Below, one piece after another: positions 7,995-15,403 of a stretch of 19,315 bases of DNA (position 1 is its first letter; the number at the start of each line of letters is the position of its first letter). Position numbers and translations under genes: made by a program. The stretch is from Limisphaerales bacterium. Lineage in GTDB: Bacteria > Verrucomicrobiota > Verrucomicrobiia > Limisphaerales > UBA11358. The notes below the pieces were generated by a model. It was not told the origin of the DNA. It ran no database searches and saw nothing but the letters and a program-made list of their open reading frames with translations. The stretch is from positions 1 through 19,315 of the forward strand of contig DMQW01000175.1 in assembly GCA_003455565.1 (NCBI GenBank), written 5' to 3'.

Positions 7995-8717
7995 TCAATA
8001 AAGGTTGCGGGTTGGCATGACAAGGTCGGGCAGCAGTTCCGGAAGCTGGCAGTTTGACAAATCACCAATGCGCTTGATGCTCACGTCGGCTGGCGGGTAA
8101 GACGCCAACATCTTCGAATCCCGAGCGTAGTGTCCCTGCCGCACGAAGACGGTCGTCACCCGCGAACCCCAGATTTTCTTGATGGCGGCGAGGATTCGCA
8201 GCTTGTCGTCCACGATTACATAATGATACGCCGGAAACTGCGCTTCCACGTCGGCCAACTCGCGCTCCTTATGCGTATAAATCAACACGCGTCCATCAAC
8301 CGCTGCATACAATCCGGAACGGTCCACTTTGTGCGGTTGGAACACGACGTCGCCATCGGTAAGCAGGACGGCGGATCCCCATTGCTTGACTCGCTCAATC
8401 ACGGCAAGTGAGTTGGGAAAAAGGCGGTTGGCAAAGGGGTAGTTGATGAGAAAACGTGAAACGGCCAGCAGACCCAGGTCATGCGGATACTCGCTGCGGT
8501 AACGCTGCAAGGCGCCCAAATAATCGGCGTAACCAAGCCGGGTTCGCAATTGCTCAAAAATGGCCCAGTAACACCGCGCCCGTTTGAGGCCGACCTCGCG
8601 CTTGAGATATTTGGTGAGGTCAGCGCTAACACGGTCATTATCGAGTAGAGTGTTGTCCACGTCGAACAGGAACACAACCTTGGCTCGACCCGATTTTTTT
8701 GAAGTCTTCCGTTTCAT
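7995..8717 (-). CDS. HAD-superfamily hydrolase, substrate unknown
   Basis: Starting at ATG 8717 gives 240 residues, 4 bp after the stop of the ROK kinase gene. The HAD motifs are clear: motif I FLFDVDNTLLDND with nucleophile Asp19 and acid/base Asp21, a motif II-like VLLTDGD, Lys in the KxR/ER region, and motif IV VIVDDK. An alpha-helical cap follows motif I (SADLTKYLKREVG ... LGYADYLGALQRY). A longer frame runs back to 9041, but its first 108 residues overlap the ROK gene in another frame and have no HAD character. I cannot name the substrate. HAD phosphatases in sugar-phosphate operons can act on sugar phosphates or damaged side-products, which would suit the position between kinase and glucoamylase, but that is inference. 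Confidence 0.88.
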   Translation of the reverse strand: MKRKTSKKSGRAKVVFLFDVDNTLLDNDRVSADLTKYLKREVGLKRARCYWAIFEQLRTRLGYADYLGALQRYRSEYPHDLGLLAVSRFLINYPFANRLFPNSLAVIERVKQWGSAVLLTDGDVVFQPHKVDRSGLYAAVDGRVLIYTHKERELADVEAQFPAYHYVIVDDKLRILAAIKKIWGSRVTTVFVRQGHYARDSKMLASYPPADVSIKRIGDLSNCQLPELLPDLVMPTRNLY

Positions 8718-8721
8718 TTGA

Positions 8722-9408
8722 TCAATTGCCGAACCGTTCCCTGGTTGGCCGGATTTGTTTTTTTGACCAAAGGCGCAGGCCACCACGAAAGGCGTTGGCA
8801 TTGTCTCCGACCCTGCTTCCGGGCGGGAGTTTCTTGAGCAATCTCGCATTGCCGCCACCCAAAACGACATAATCCGCCTCCAATGCCGCCTTAAGCAACT
8901 TGACGGTCTTGTTGGCCTGCCGTCGCCATTTCTTTTTTCCGAGTCGCTTGAGTCCGGCCAACCCCACGTAGTCTTCGTAAGTGCGACCTTTTTTGTAAGG
9001 CAGATGTGCGAGTTCCATCGGTTCGAGCACGCCGTCAACAATCATCGCCGAACCCAGGCCGGTGCCCAAACCAAGGAAGAGCATGCTCCTGCCTTCGTAA
9101 CTGCCAAGTGCCTGCATCGCCGCATCGTTGATGATTTTCACGGGGCAACCAAACGTTTTTTTGAAATTAAATGTTATCCAGCCAGGTCCGAGATTGTGTG
9201 GTCCACCGACAATGTGTCCGTGAAGCACGGGTCCCGGATAGCCAATCGTGATGACGTCGTATTTCCAACCGGCGATGATCTTCTGAACCGTCGCAACCAT
9301 TTTGTTGGCGGACATTTTCGAGCCGGACGGAATTTTGATCTGCCTTTTGTGGCCAGTGGCGCTCAGTTTTACGTGCGTTCCGCCAACATCTATGACTAGA
9401 ATTTTCAT
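8722..9408 (-). CDS. ppgK: ROK-family kinase, probably polyphosphate glucokinase-like
   Basis: A short (228 aa) ASKHA/ROK sugar kinase. The phosphate-1 motif IDVGGTHVKL is at the N-terminus, the catalytic Asp95 sits in IINDAAMQALG, the phosphate-2 motif is LGLGTGLGSAMIVDG (111-125), and an adenosine-type Gly motif VVLGGGNAR is at 181-189. The Cys-rich zinc site of typical ROK glucokinases and repressors is absent; instead there is PMELAHLPYKKGRTYEDYVG, the arrangement I associate with polyphosphate-dependent glucokinases. There is no helix-turn-helix, so it is not a repressor. The start at 9408 is set by the family N-terminus; the frame is open to 9552 inside zwf. It lies 28 bp after zwf and 4 bp before the HAD gene, so it would supply glucose-6-phosphate to Zwf. 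The phosphoryl donor (polyphosphate versus ATP) cannot be decided from sequence alone. Confidence 0.78.
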   Translation of the reverse strand: MKILVIDVGGTHVKLSATGHKRQIKIPSGSKMSANKMVATVQKIIAGWKYDVITIGYPGPVLHGHIVGGPHNLGPGWITFNFKKTFGCPVKIINDAAMQALGSYEGRSMLFLGLGTGLGSAMIVDGVLEPMELAHLPYKKGRTYEDYVGLAGLKRLGKKKWRRQANKTVKLLKAALEADYVVLGGGNARLLKKLPPGSRVGDNANAFRGGLRLWSKKQIRPTRERFGN

Positions 9409-9420
9409 ATCTTGAGATAT
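9407..9420 (-). other. Perfect inverted repeat over the ppgK start codon
   Basis: The 14 bases ATATCTTGAGATAT are 6-base perfect arms around a 2-base centre. The repeat includes two bases of the ppgK ATG (9406-9408) and the sequence where a ribosome-binding site would be. In RNA it would be a weak, A/U-rich stem with a 4-base loop. It might reduce translation initiation, but short AT-rich palindromes occur by chance. Confidence 0.25.
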
Positions 9421-9436
9421 TTCAGATTGGGTCGCA

Positions 9437-10981
9437 TCACGAATGTTTTTTCTCTTTCTGACACTGTTCCACCAATTCGGTCGGCGACGGCCAGCTATGG
9501 CCTTGGGACAATAACCGCTGGGATTCTTCCGGTCCCCAAGTGCCGGCGGCATAATTCGGGAAATCGCTGGGCGAAGCCGCCTGCCAGGCTGCCAGGACCG
9601 GCATCACCAGCTGCCAGGCCGCCTCCACTTGATCGGCGCGCATGAACAAGGTGGCGTCGTTGGTCATGACATCCCACAGCAGCGTCTCATAGGCGTCGGG
9701 CGACGGCGCACCGAAGCTCTCGTGATAACTAAACTGCATGTCCACGGGCCGCAACTGCATCTTCGGCCCGGGATATTTGGCCTGAAAGCCCAGCACAATG
9801 CCTTCGACTGGTTGGATGGCCAGGATGAGCCGTGAGGCCTGCCAGCCGAGGGAGGCTTCAGGTGGAAAGGATTGATGCGGCACCGCGCGAAACTGGATGG
9901 AAATTTCCGAGGCCTGCCGGGGCAGGCACTTGCCCGTGCGCAGGTAAAACGGCACATCCTGCCAGCGCCAATTATCAATAAATAACTTCAATGCCACAAA
10001 TGTCTCCGTCTGGGAATCGTGCGCCACGCCGTCTTCCTCGCGATAGCCCGGCACCTTTTTACCTTCGGCGCGGTCGGGCCCATACTGTCCGCGCACGGCG
10101 CATTGTGGAACGGCATCGCGGTGGATGGGACGAGCCGCATGGAGCACGTCCACCTTCTTGTTGCGGATCTCATCCGCCTCGAACGAAACCATCGGCTCCA
10201 TGGCGACGAGACAGAGCAATTGCATCAGATGATTTTGCACCATGTCGCGCAACGCTCCGGCGTGGTCGTAATAACCACCGCGATGTTCGACGCCCACCGT
10301 TTCGGCGACCGTGATGGTAACATAGTCAATGTAGCGGCGATTCCAGAGCGGTTCGAACAGCGGATTGGCAAAGCGAAAGGCCAGAATGTTCTGGACCGTT
10401 TCTTTGCCGAGATAGTGATCGATCCGAAAGATTTGAGATTCGTCAAAGCTGGCGGCGAGAATGGCGTTCAAGGCGCGCGCCGATTCCAAGTCGTAGCCGA
10501 TCGGTTTCTCGATCACAATCCGCGACCATTCGCGATCGCACGCCAATCCGGCTTGGCCGAGATATTTTGGAATTTCGCCGAACATGCTCGGCGGCGTGGC
10601 CATGTAAAAGATGCGATGGGCTTTGGTTCCCCATTCCTTTTCCAGCTTTGCACATTGTTTACCCAGGGCCGTGTAAGTTTGCAGCTTCTTAAAATCACCC
10701 TGCTGGTAGTGGATGTGTTGCGCGAATTGATTCCAAGCGGCGGTCTTGGTTTTTCCGAAACGAGAGAATTGATTGACCCCGTCGTGCAACCGACGAAGCA
10801 ACGCGTCATCCCCGAGCTTGATGCGGTCCACCGCGATGATCGCAAACTGTGTGGGCAAGCTGCGATCCTGCGAGAGGTCAAACAAAGCGGGAACGAGTTT
10901 CCGCCAAGTCAGGTCACCGGCTCCACCAAAAATGACGAACACCGTCGGTTCGAGCTGGTCATTCGTTTTCATTGGTTTCAT
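9437..10981 (-). CDS. zwf: Glucose-6-phosphate 1-dehydrogenase
   Basis: This enzyme oxidises glucose-6-phosphate to 6-phosphogluconolactone with NAD(P)+, the first step of the oxidative pentose phosphate pathway. With ATG 10981 it has 514 residues, close to the usual 490-510. The nucleotide-binding loop is FVIFGGAGDLTWRKL (15-29), the substrate/active-site motif is RIDHYLGKE (186-194), and the catalytic His region is YDHAGALRDMVQNH (238-251). The start at 10981 forms an ATGA overlap with the gnd stop and follows GGGAAAAG; ATG 10993 and ATG 10972 are also possible. It lies between gnd and the glucokinase-like gene, with no 6-phosphogluconolactonase gene in the operon. No truncation or frameshift is seen. 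Confidence 0.96.
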   Translation of the reverse strand: MKPMKTNDQLEPTVFVIFGGAGDLTWRKLVPALFDLSQDRSLPTQFAIIAVDRIKLGDDALLRRLHDGVNQFSRFGKTKTAAWNQFAQHIHYQQGDFKKLQTYTALGKQCAKLEKEWGTKAHRIFYMATPPSMFGEIPKYLGQAGLACDREWSRIVIEKPIGYDLESARALNAILAASFDESQIFRIDHYLGKETVQNILAFRFANPLFEPLWNRRYIDYVTITVAETVGVEHRGGYYDHAGALRDMVQNHLMQLLCLVAMEPMVSFEADEIRNKKVDVLHAARPIHRDAVPQCAVRGQYGPDRAEGKKVPGYREEDGVAHDSQTETFVALKLFIDNWRWQDVPFYLRTGKCLPRQASEISIQFRAVPHQSFPPEASLGWQASRLILAIQPVEGIVLGFQAKYPGPKMQLRPVDMQFSYHESFGAPSPDAYETLLWDVMTNDATLFMRADQVEAAWQLVMPVLAAWQAASPSDFPNYAAGTWGPEESQRLLSQGHSWPSPTELVEQCQKEKKHS

Positions 10982-12393
10982 TTCTTTTCCCATTCCGTGT
11001 GAAAAACTCCTTTGGCGTCAATCCGCTCATAAGTATGCGCGCCGAAACAATCGCGCTGGGCCTGAACCAAATTTGCCGGCAGCCAGGCGCTGCGATAGGC
11101 GTCGAGATAACCCAGTGAAACCATCAGACCCGGAATCGGCACGCCTGACTCGGCCGCATGGCTCACGATGCGGCGCAAATCTTCCTGATGCTCCATGAGC
11201 TGGCGCGACAAGTTGGCATCGAGCAATAAATTAGGCAGATCGCGCCTTACGCGAAACGCCGCGCAAATATCCTCCAGCAACGCGGCGCGGATGATGCAAC
11301 CGCCCCGCCAGATCCTCGCCACAGCTTCAAGATCGAGGTGATATTCGTATTTGTCTGAAGCTGCCGCCAAAAGTGCCAGTCCCTGTGCGTAGGTGATAAT
11401 CATTCCGGCAAAAAGCGCGCGACCGAGTTGCGTGATGAAGGTGTCGCGGTCGCCAGTGAAGCGCCGCATGGGTCGCTGATAAATTACGCCAGCCTGTTCG
11501 CGTTCCTTGGCGAACACGGACAAGTCCCTCAACGCGACCGCCAGATCAATGGTCGGAACCGGCACTTGCAGTTCCATTGCGCTTTGAGAGGTCCACATGC
11601 CTGTGCCTTTTTGTTTGGCTACGTCGAGGATTTCGTCAATCAGCCGCTTTCCGGTTTTCTCGTCCTGTTTGGAGAAAATATGGCTGGTGATTTCCACCAG
11701 ATAGCCATTGAGTTCACCCTTGTTCCATAAAGCATAGACCTCATGCAGTTCGTCGTCGTTCAAGCCGAGACCGCGTTTCATCAGGTCATAGGTCTCGGCG
11801 AGAAGTTGCATGACACCGTATTCGATGCCGTTGTGAACCATTTTTACGAAATGTCCTGCCGAGCCGGGACCGAGATAAGTTACGCAGGGGTCGCCATTGA
11901 CTTTCGCGGCAGCCGCTTCAAAAACAGGACGGACGCGCTCGTAGGCATCTTTCGGCCCGCCGGGCATGATGCTCGGTCCGTGACGCGCGCCTTCCTCGCC
12001 GCCGGACACGCCGACGCCAAGGAATTGGATGCCTTTCACCACTAAGTTGCGGGCGCGCAAATCCGTGTCTTTGAAGTAGGAGTTGCCCGCATCAATGATG
12101 AGATCGTCCTTGTCCAAGTGCGGCAACAAATCTTTGATGACCGAATCCACTGGAGCGCCGGCGGGCACCAGCATCATGATAGCGCGCGGTTTACGAAGCA
12201 GCGCAATGAAATCAATGATGTTCGCCGCGCCGATGACCTTGCGTTCGGCCGATTCCTTCCGCAACGCTTCGATCTTGGCCGCATCATTGTCATAGCCCGC
12301 CACCGCACAGCCGTGGTCGGCCATGTTCAGCACGAGATTACGCCCCATGACACCCAAACCGACCATGCCGATTTCATATTGTTGTGCCTTCAT
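10978..12393 (-). CDS. gnd: 6-phosphogluconate dehydrogenase (decarboxylating)
   Basis: It converts 6-phosphogluconate to ribulose-5-phosphate, CO2 and NADPH. With ATG 12393 it has 471 residues, like E. coli Gnd (468), so it is the long homodimeric form. The Rossmann motif is MVGLGVMGRNLVLNMADHG (10-28), the substrate segment is GARHGPSIMPGG (135-146), and the 6PGD signature GPGSAGHFVKMVHNGIEYG (175-193) contains the catalytic Lys184 and Glu191. The C-terminus AHTYERIDAKGVFHTEW is typical. The frame extends upstream to a TTG at 12414, but that would overlap tal; ATG 12393 follows the tal stop by one base with GGAAAA before it. It overlaps zwf by four bases, so tal-gnd-zwf look translationally coupled. 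Confidence 0.97.
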   Translation of the reverse strand: MKAQQYEIGMVGLGVMGRNLVLNMADHGCAVAGYDNDAAKIEALRKESAERKVIGAANIIDFIALLRKPRAIMMLVPAGAPVDSVIKDLLPHLDKDDLIIDAGNSYFKDTDLRARNLVVKGIQFLGVGVSGGEEGARHGPSIMPGGPKDAYERVRPVFEAAAAKVNGDPCVTYLGPGSAGHFVKMVHNGIEYGVMQLLAETYDLMKRGLGLNDDELHEVYALWNKGELNGYLVEITSHIFSKQDEKTGKRLIDEILDVAKQKGTGMWTSQSAMELQVPVPTIDLAVALRDLSVFAKEREQAGVIYQRPMRRFTGDRDTFITQLGRALFAGMIITYAQGLALLAAASDKYEYHLDLEAVARIWRGGCIIRAALLEDICAAFRVRRDLPNLLLDANLSRQLMEHQEDLRRIVSHAAESGVPIPGLMVSLGYLDAYRSAWLPANLVQAQRDCFGAHTYERIDAKGVFHTEWEKK

Positions 12394-12394
12394 T

Positions 12395-13549
12395 TCATTT
12401 TCCAGTAGGTTCAACCTGTGGCCTGCTCAACATTTGGGACTGCTCCTCCTTCAGCGTGTTCATCAAAACATCGAATGCCTTGATGAACTTTTGAATGCCT
12501 TCGTCTTCAAGTCGCTGGGTGGCCATATCGAGATCAATCCCGACTTCGCCTAGTCGCAAAAGTGTCTTGGATGCCTGTTCTGCGTCGTTCGTCAAACGAG
12601 CCGCTGGTTTGCCGTGGTCGCGATAGGCCGCGAGGGTTTCCAGCGGGATCGTGTCGATCGTTTCAGGCCCGATGAGAGCCTCCACGTATTTCAAATCGTT
12701 GTAAGCGGGATTTTTGGTGCTGGTGCTGGCCCACAGGAGACGTTGCGTCCTCGCGCCTTTAGCTTTGAGTTTACCAAAGCGTTCATTTGCAAAAATATCC
12801 TGATAAATCTGATAAGCCGCTTTGGCACTGAAGATCGCCACTTGTCCGTGGAAAGTTTTGCCAAAATCAGCCTTCGATTTGTCCGTTGCCATGAGTTTCT
12901 CCAGCGTCGGATCTAGCAGCACGTCAATACGACTGAGAAAAAAGCTGGCGACGGATGCTACGGATTTCAGTGGCTTGTCTTGAGCGGCTAAAGTTTCGAG
13001 ACCAGCAAGGTATGCCTCAGCCACTTGCCGATAACGCGGCAGCCCGAAAAGCAACGTGATGTTGACGTTGATCCCTTCGCCGATGAGCTGCTGAATAGCC
13101 GGCAATCCTTCCATAGTTGCGGGCACTTTGATCATCACGTTCGGACGCGCTACGGCAACCCACAGTCGCCGTGCATCGGCGATGGTCCTGGCAGTGTCAC
13201 GTGCGAGATAAGGAGAAACTTCCAGACTCACAAACCCATCCGCACCATCCAGCCGATCATAGACCGGACGGAAAAGATCGGCCACGCGCTGAATATCCTC
13301 CACCGTGAGGGAATCGTATATTTGGTCCACACTCTTGCCTTCCAGCGCCAGTGCGCGGATGGCGTCGTCATAATCGTGGCTGCCTGCAATGGCCTTTTCA
13401 AAGATGGATGGATTGGAGGTCACGCCGCGCAGCCCATCCTTTTCAATGAGTTGCTTTAGTTGACCCGACGCAATCATCCCGCGCTGGATGAAATCCATCC
13501 AGATGCTTTGGCCAAAAGCTTCAAGCTCCAGCAAAGGGTTATCTTTCAT
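12395..13549 (-). CDS. tal: Transaldolase, long form
   Basis: It transfers a dihydroxyacetone unit between sedoheptulose-7-phosphate and glyceraldehyde-3-phosphate in the non-oxidative pentose phosphate pathway. It has 384 residues, in line with the 360-390-residue subfamily of actinobacteria and cyanobacteria and longer than E. coli TalB (about 317). Visible family blocks are FGQSIWMDFIQRGMI near the N-terminus, GVTSNPSIFEKAI (42-54), and the Schiff-base Lys141 in NVMIKVPAT. NVNITLLF and the SVASFFLSRID segment follow. The ATG at 13549 overlaps the upstream HVA1 stop as ATGA, and gnd starts one base after the tal stop, so it belongs to a tightly coupled operon. It has no fused glucose-6-phosphate isomerase domain. 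Confidence 0.95.
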   Translation of the reverse strand: MKDNPLLELEAFGQSIWMDFIQRGMIASGQLKQLIEKDGLRGVTSNPSIFEKAIAGSHDYDDAIRALALEGKSVDQIYDSLTVEDIQRVADLFRPVYDRLDGADGFVSLEVSPYLARDTARTIADARRLWVAVARPNVMIKVPATMEGLPAIQQLIGEGINVNITLLFGLPRYRQVAEAYLAGLETLAAQDKPLKSVASVASFFLSRIDVLLDPTLEKLMATDKSKADFGKTFHGQVAIFSAKAAYQIYQDIFANERFGKLKAKGARTQRLLWASTSTKNPAYNDLKYVEALIGPETIDTIPLETLAAYRDHGKPAARLTNDAEQASKTLLRLGEVGIDLDMATQRLEDEGIQKFIKAFDVLMNTLKEEQSQMLSRPQVEPTGK

Positions 13550-13839
13550 AGTATTCCTTCAGTATGATTTCTTTTTAGCGCTACTCGTTTCTGTGATGTG
13601 CGGTCGCTTTTACCCAGTTTTTTGAGAGCCGCACCTTTGTGCATGGCCAAGTGCTCAGTCTTGTCGCTCTTGATCAAATATTGCGGCTCCTCCTTCGAGG
13701 CACGGACGGTGTAGGTCTTAAACTTGATGGGGGAGGTGACTTTTTTCTTGATCGTTCCGCAAACACGACCCGCTTCCGAGTTCCACTCCACATGATCCCC
13801 AGCCTTGAATTCCTGTTTCATCGGTATTATTTTTTGCAT
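13546..13839 (-). CDS. HVA1-type (DUF2945) small Tudor-like protein
   Basis: A 97-residue basic protein (91 residues if the second ATG at 13821 is used, where MKQEFKAGDHVEWNSE begins as in the family). Recognised pieces are FKAGDHVEWNSEAGRVCGTI, then a KKVTSPIKFK segment, KEEPQYLIKSDKTEHLAMHK and a Lys-rich tail. These mark the DUF2945/HVA1 family, a small SH3/Tudor-like fold whose molecular role I do not know. No strong ribosome-binding site precedes either start. The stop overlaps the tal ATG as ATGA, so translation of tal probably depends on this gene. It lies 53 bp after the half transketolase gene. The Lys-rich C-terminus (SDRTSQKRVALKRNHTE) could bind nucleic acid, but that is a guess. 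Confidence 0.8.
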   Translation of the reverse strand: MQKIIPMKQEFKAGDHVEWNSEAGRVCGTIKKKVTSPIKFKTYTVRASKEEPQYLIKSDKTEHLAMHKGAALKKLGKSDRTSQKRVALKRNHTEGIL

Positions 13840-13861
13840 TTTTTTTGTTTTGTAATGGTGT

Positions 13862-13882
13862 GGTTGGCCAAAACTGCCAACC
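13862..13882. other. Hairpin between the transketolase and HVA1 genes
   Basis: GGTTGGC (13862-13868) and GCCAACC (13876-13882) are perfect 7-bp arms with a 7-base loop, 10 bases after the transketolase stop in the direction of transcription. Neither strand has a T-run after it; on the minus strand the following bases are A-rich. It is therefore not a standard intrinsic terminator, but could be an mRNA processing or stability element, or a weak attenuator, separating the transketolase from the downstream genes. Confidence 0.5.
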
Positions 13883-13892
13883 GTTTGGAGGT

Positions 13893-15308
13893 TCAGTTTG
13901 GATCTCCCTTGTTACGCCACACCGCCACGGCTTCCGCCACGGTCATCTGGTGACAACCTGGACGTTTCCGCTCGATCAGCTTCATGGCGCGTTCGTAAAT
14001 GTTGTCCACGGTGAAACCATATTCGCGCATCACAATCTCTCCCGGAGCAGATGCGCCGAAACGATCCACGCCAATCACATCCCCGCCGTCGCCCACATAC
14101 TTGATCCAGCCTTGCGTCACACCCGCTTCGACCGCCAGCCTTGCATCCATTGATGGAGGAAGCACCGAATCACGATACGCTTGAGATTGAGCGTCAAACA
14201 ATTCCCAGCTCGGCATGGATACGATTCGAACACCAATCGCACTCTCCGCCAGTTTTTGCCCGGCGGCAACAATCAAACTGACTTCGGACCCCGTGACGAT
14301 TAAGATGAGATCCGGGTTGCCATCGGGAGCATCGGCCAAAACATACGCGCCGCGCCGCAAACCATCCGCCGCTGCAACTTGGCTCCGGTCAAGCGTGGGC
14401 ACCTCCTGCCGCGTGAAAATCAGCGCGACTGCCCGATTTCGGGTTTCAACGGCGACGCGCCACGCGACGGCGGTCTCGTTCGCATCGCACGGACGGATGA
14501 CGATCAACTGCGGAATTGCGCGCAGCGAGGCCAGTTGCTCGACGGGCTGATGCGTTGAGCCGTCTTCGCCAAGCGCGATGCTGTCGTGGGTAAATACGAA
14601 AACAACCCCTTGTTCCATCAACGCGGCCAGCCGAATCGGCGGCCGCATGTAGTCCGCAAAAACCAGAAATGTCGCCGTGAACGGAATGATGCCGCCATGG
14701 ACCGCCAACCCGTTCGCGATGGCCCCCATCGCATGTTCGCGAACACCGAAGTGCAGGTTGCGCCCCGCATAACTCCACCCACCGCCCGCCGATCCCTGCA
14801 AGTTACCGGCTTCGTCGCGCGAGTTTTCAAAATCACCCATCGCTTCAAGCGCTGTCCGGGTGGACGGATCCAAATCTGCGGAGCCGCCGATCAACCAGGG
14901 AAGTTTTCGAGCAATGGCATTCAACACCTTGCCCGAGGCGGCGCGAGTTGCCATGCCTTTGGGATCAGCCGGGAAAATCGGGACATTGGTATCCCAGCCT
15001 TCAGGCAGTTCGCCCGCCATCGCCTGTTGGAATTCCCCGGCGAAGTCGGGGAACGCTTTCGAATATTCCGAAAATTTCACCTCCCATTCCGCTTCGGCCT
15101 GTTTGCCGTTTTCAAGTGCGAGACGGAAATGTGCGAGCGCACTGTCTGGAATGTAAAATGGCGGATCAAGCGGCCAGCCGAACGCTTGTTTAGTCAATTT
15201 CACTTCTTTTGGGCCGAGCGGCGAGCCATGCGCTTCAAAGGTGTCCTGCTTGTGTGGCGAGCCATATCCATTCTTCCAAACCGCAATTTTCATTTTTTTA
15301 TTGTTCAT
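13893..15308 (-). CDS. tkt: Transketolase lacking the N-terminal ThDP-diphosphate domain
   Basis: This 471-residue reading frame matches the C-terminal two thirds of transketolase; full-length enzymes have about 660-690 residues. It begins MNNKKMKIAVWKN and joins the family at GYGSPHKQDTFEAHGSPLG (residues 14-32), which in E. coli TktA lies near residue 250. Present are the pyrimidine-binding domain (MATRAASGKVLNAIA; the catalytic Glu190 in HFGVREHAMGAI; HDSIALGEDGSTHQPVEQLA) and the C-terminal domain (GVDRFGASAPG ... YGFTVDNIYERA). Missing is the N-terminal domain with the GDG motif, Mg2+ and diphosphate contacts. No piece of it lies upstream: the next gene starts after 84 bp. The downstream frame is intact, so it is not plainly decaying. 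It could be a truncated paralogue, half of a split enzyme, or the result of an assembly join near 15300. Start 15308 is preceded by GGATTTTG; ATG 15293 and TTG 15314 are alternatives. Confidence 0.88.
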   Translation of the reverse strand: MNNKKMKIAVWKNGYGSPHKQDTFEAHGSPLGPKEVKLTKQAFGWPLDPPFYIPDSALAHFRLALENGKQAEAEWEVKFSEYSKAFPDFAGEFQQAMAGELPEGWDTNVPIFPADPKGMATRAASGKVLNAIARKLPWLIGGSADLDPSTRTALEAMGDFENSRDEAGNLQGSAGGGWSYAGRNLHFGVREHAMGAIANGLAVHGGIIPFTATFLVFADYMRPPIRLAALMEQGVVFVFTHDSIALGEDGSTHQPVEQLASLRAIPQLIVIRPCDANETAVAWRVAVETRNRAVALIFTRQEVPTLDRSQVAAADGLRRGAYVLADAPDGNPDLILIVTGSEVSLIVAAGQKLAESAIGVRIVSMPSWELFDAQSQAYRDSVLPPSMDARLAVEAGVTQGWIKYVGDGGDVIGVDRFGASAPGEIVMREYGFTVDNIYERAMKLIERKRPGCHQMTVAEAVAVWRNKGDPN

Positions 15309-15374
15309 TTTCAAAATCCGAAGTTACGAGAATGCGAATTCAAGTGTTTCCAACCTCGGTGCTGGCACTGTATA

Positions 15375-15403
15375 ATTATTTCATTTCAGCGGTCACTTTT
15401 CAA
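15375..15403 (-). promoter_or_regulatory. Possible sigma70-type promoter for the transketolase/pentose-phosphate operon
   Basis: On the minus strand TTGAAA (15403-15398) and AATAAT (15380-15375) are separated by exactly 17 bases, each matching 5 of 6 consensus positions. The -35 box lies in the last codons of the sulfurtransferase gene. A start near 15368 would give a leader of about 60 bases before ATG 15308. The 84-bp gap here is the largest between minus-strand genes in this window, which fits an internal promoter. The AT-rich stretch also offers a TATAAT on the plus strand, so direction is not certain. Confidence 0.35.

Noticed and set aside
8718..9041. Long N-terminal extension of the HAD protein
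   Set aside because: It overlaps the ROK kinase gene in another frame and shows no HAD similarity; ATG 8717 gives a clean start.
10019..11002. 327-codon plus-strand ORF
   Set aside because: Antisense shadow of zwf; low-complexity His/Arg-rich reading with no family features.
15371..15376. TATAAT on the plus strand as the promoter of an antisense RNA
   Set aside because: No acceptable -35 box 16-18 bases upstream; the same AT-rich stretch fits a minus-strand promoter better.
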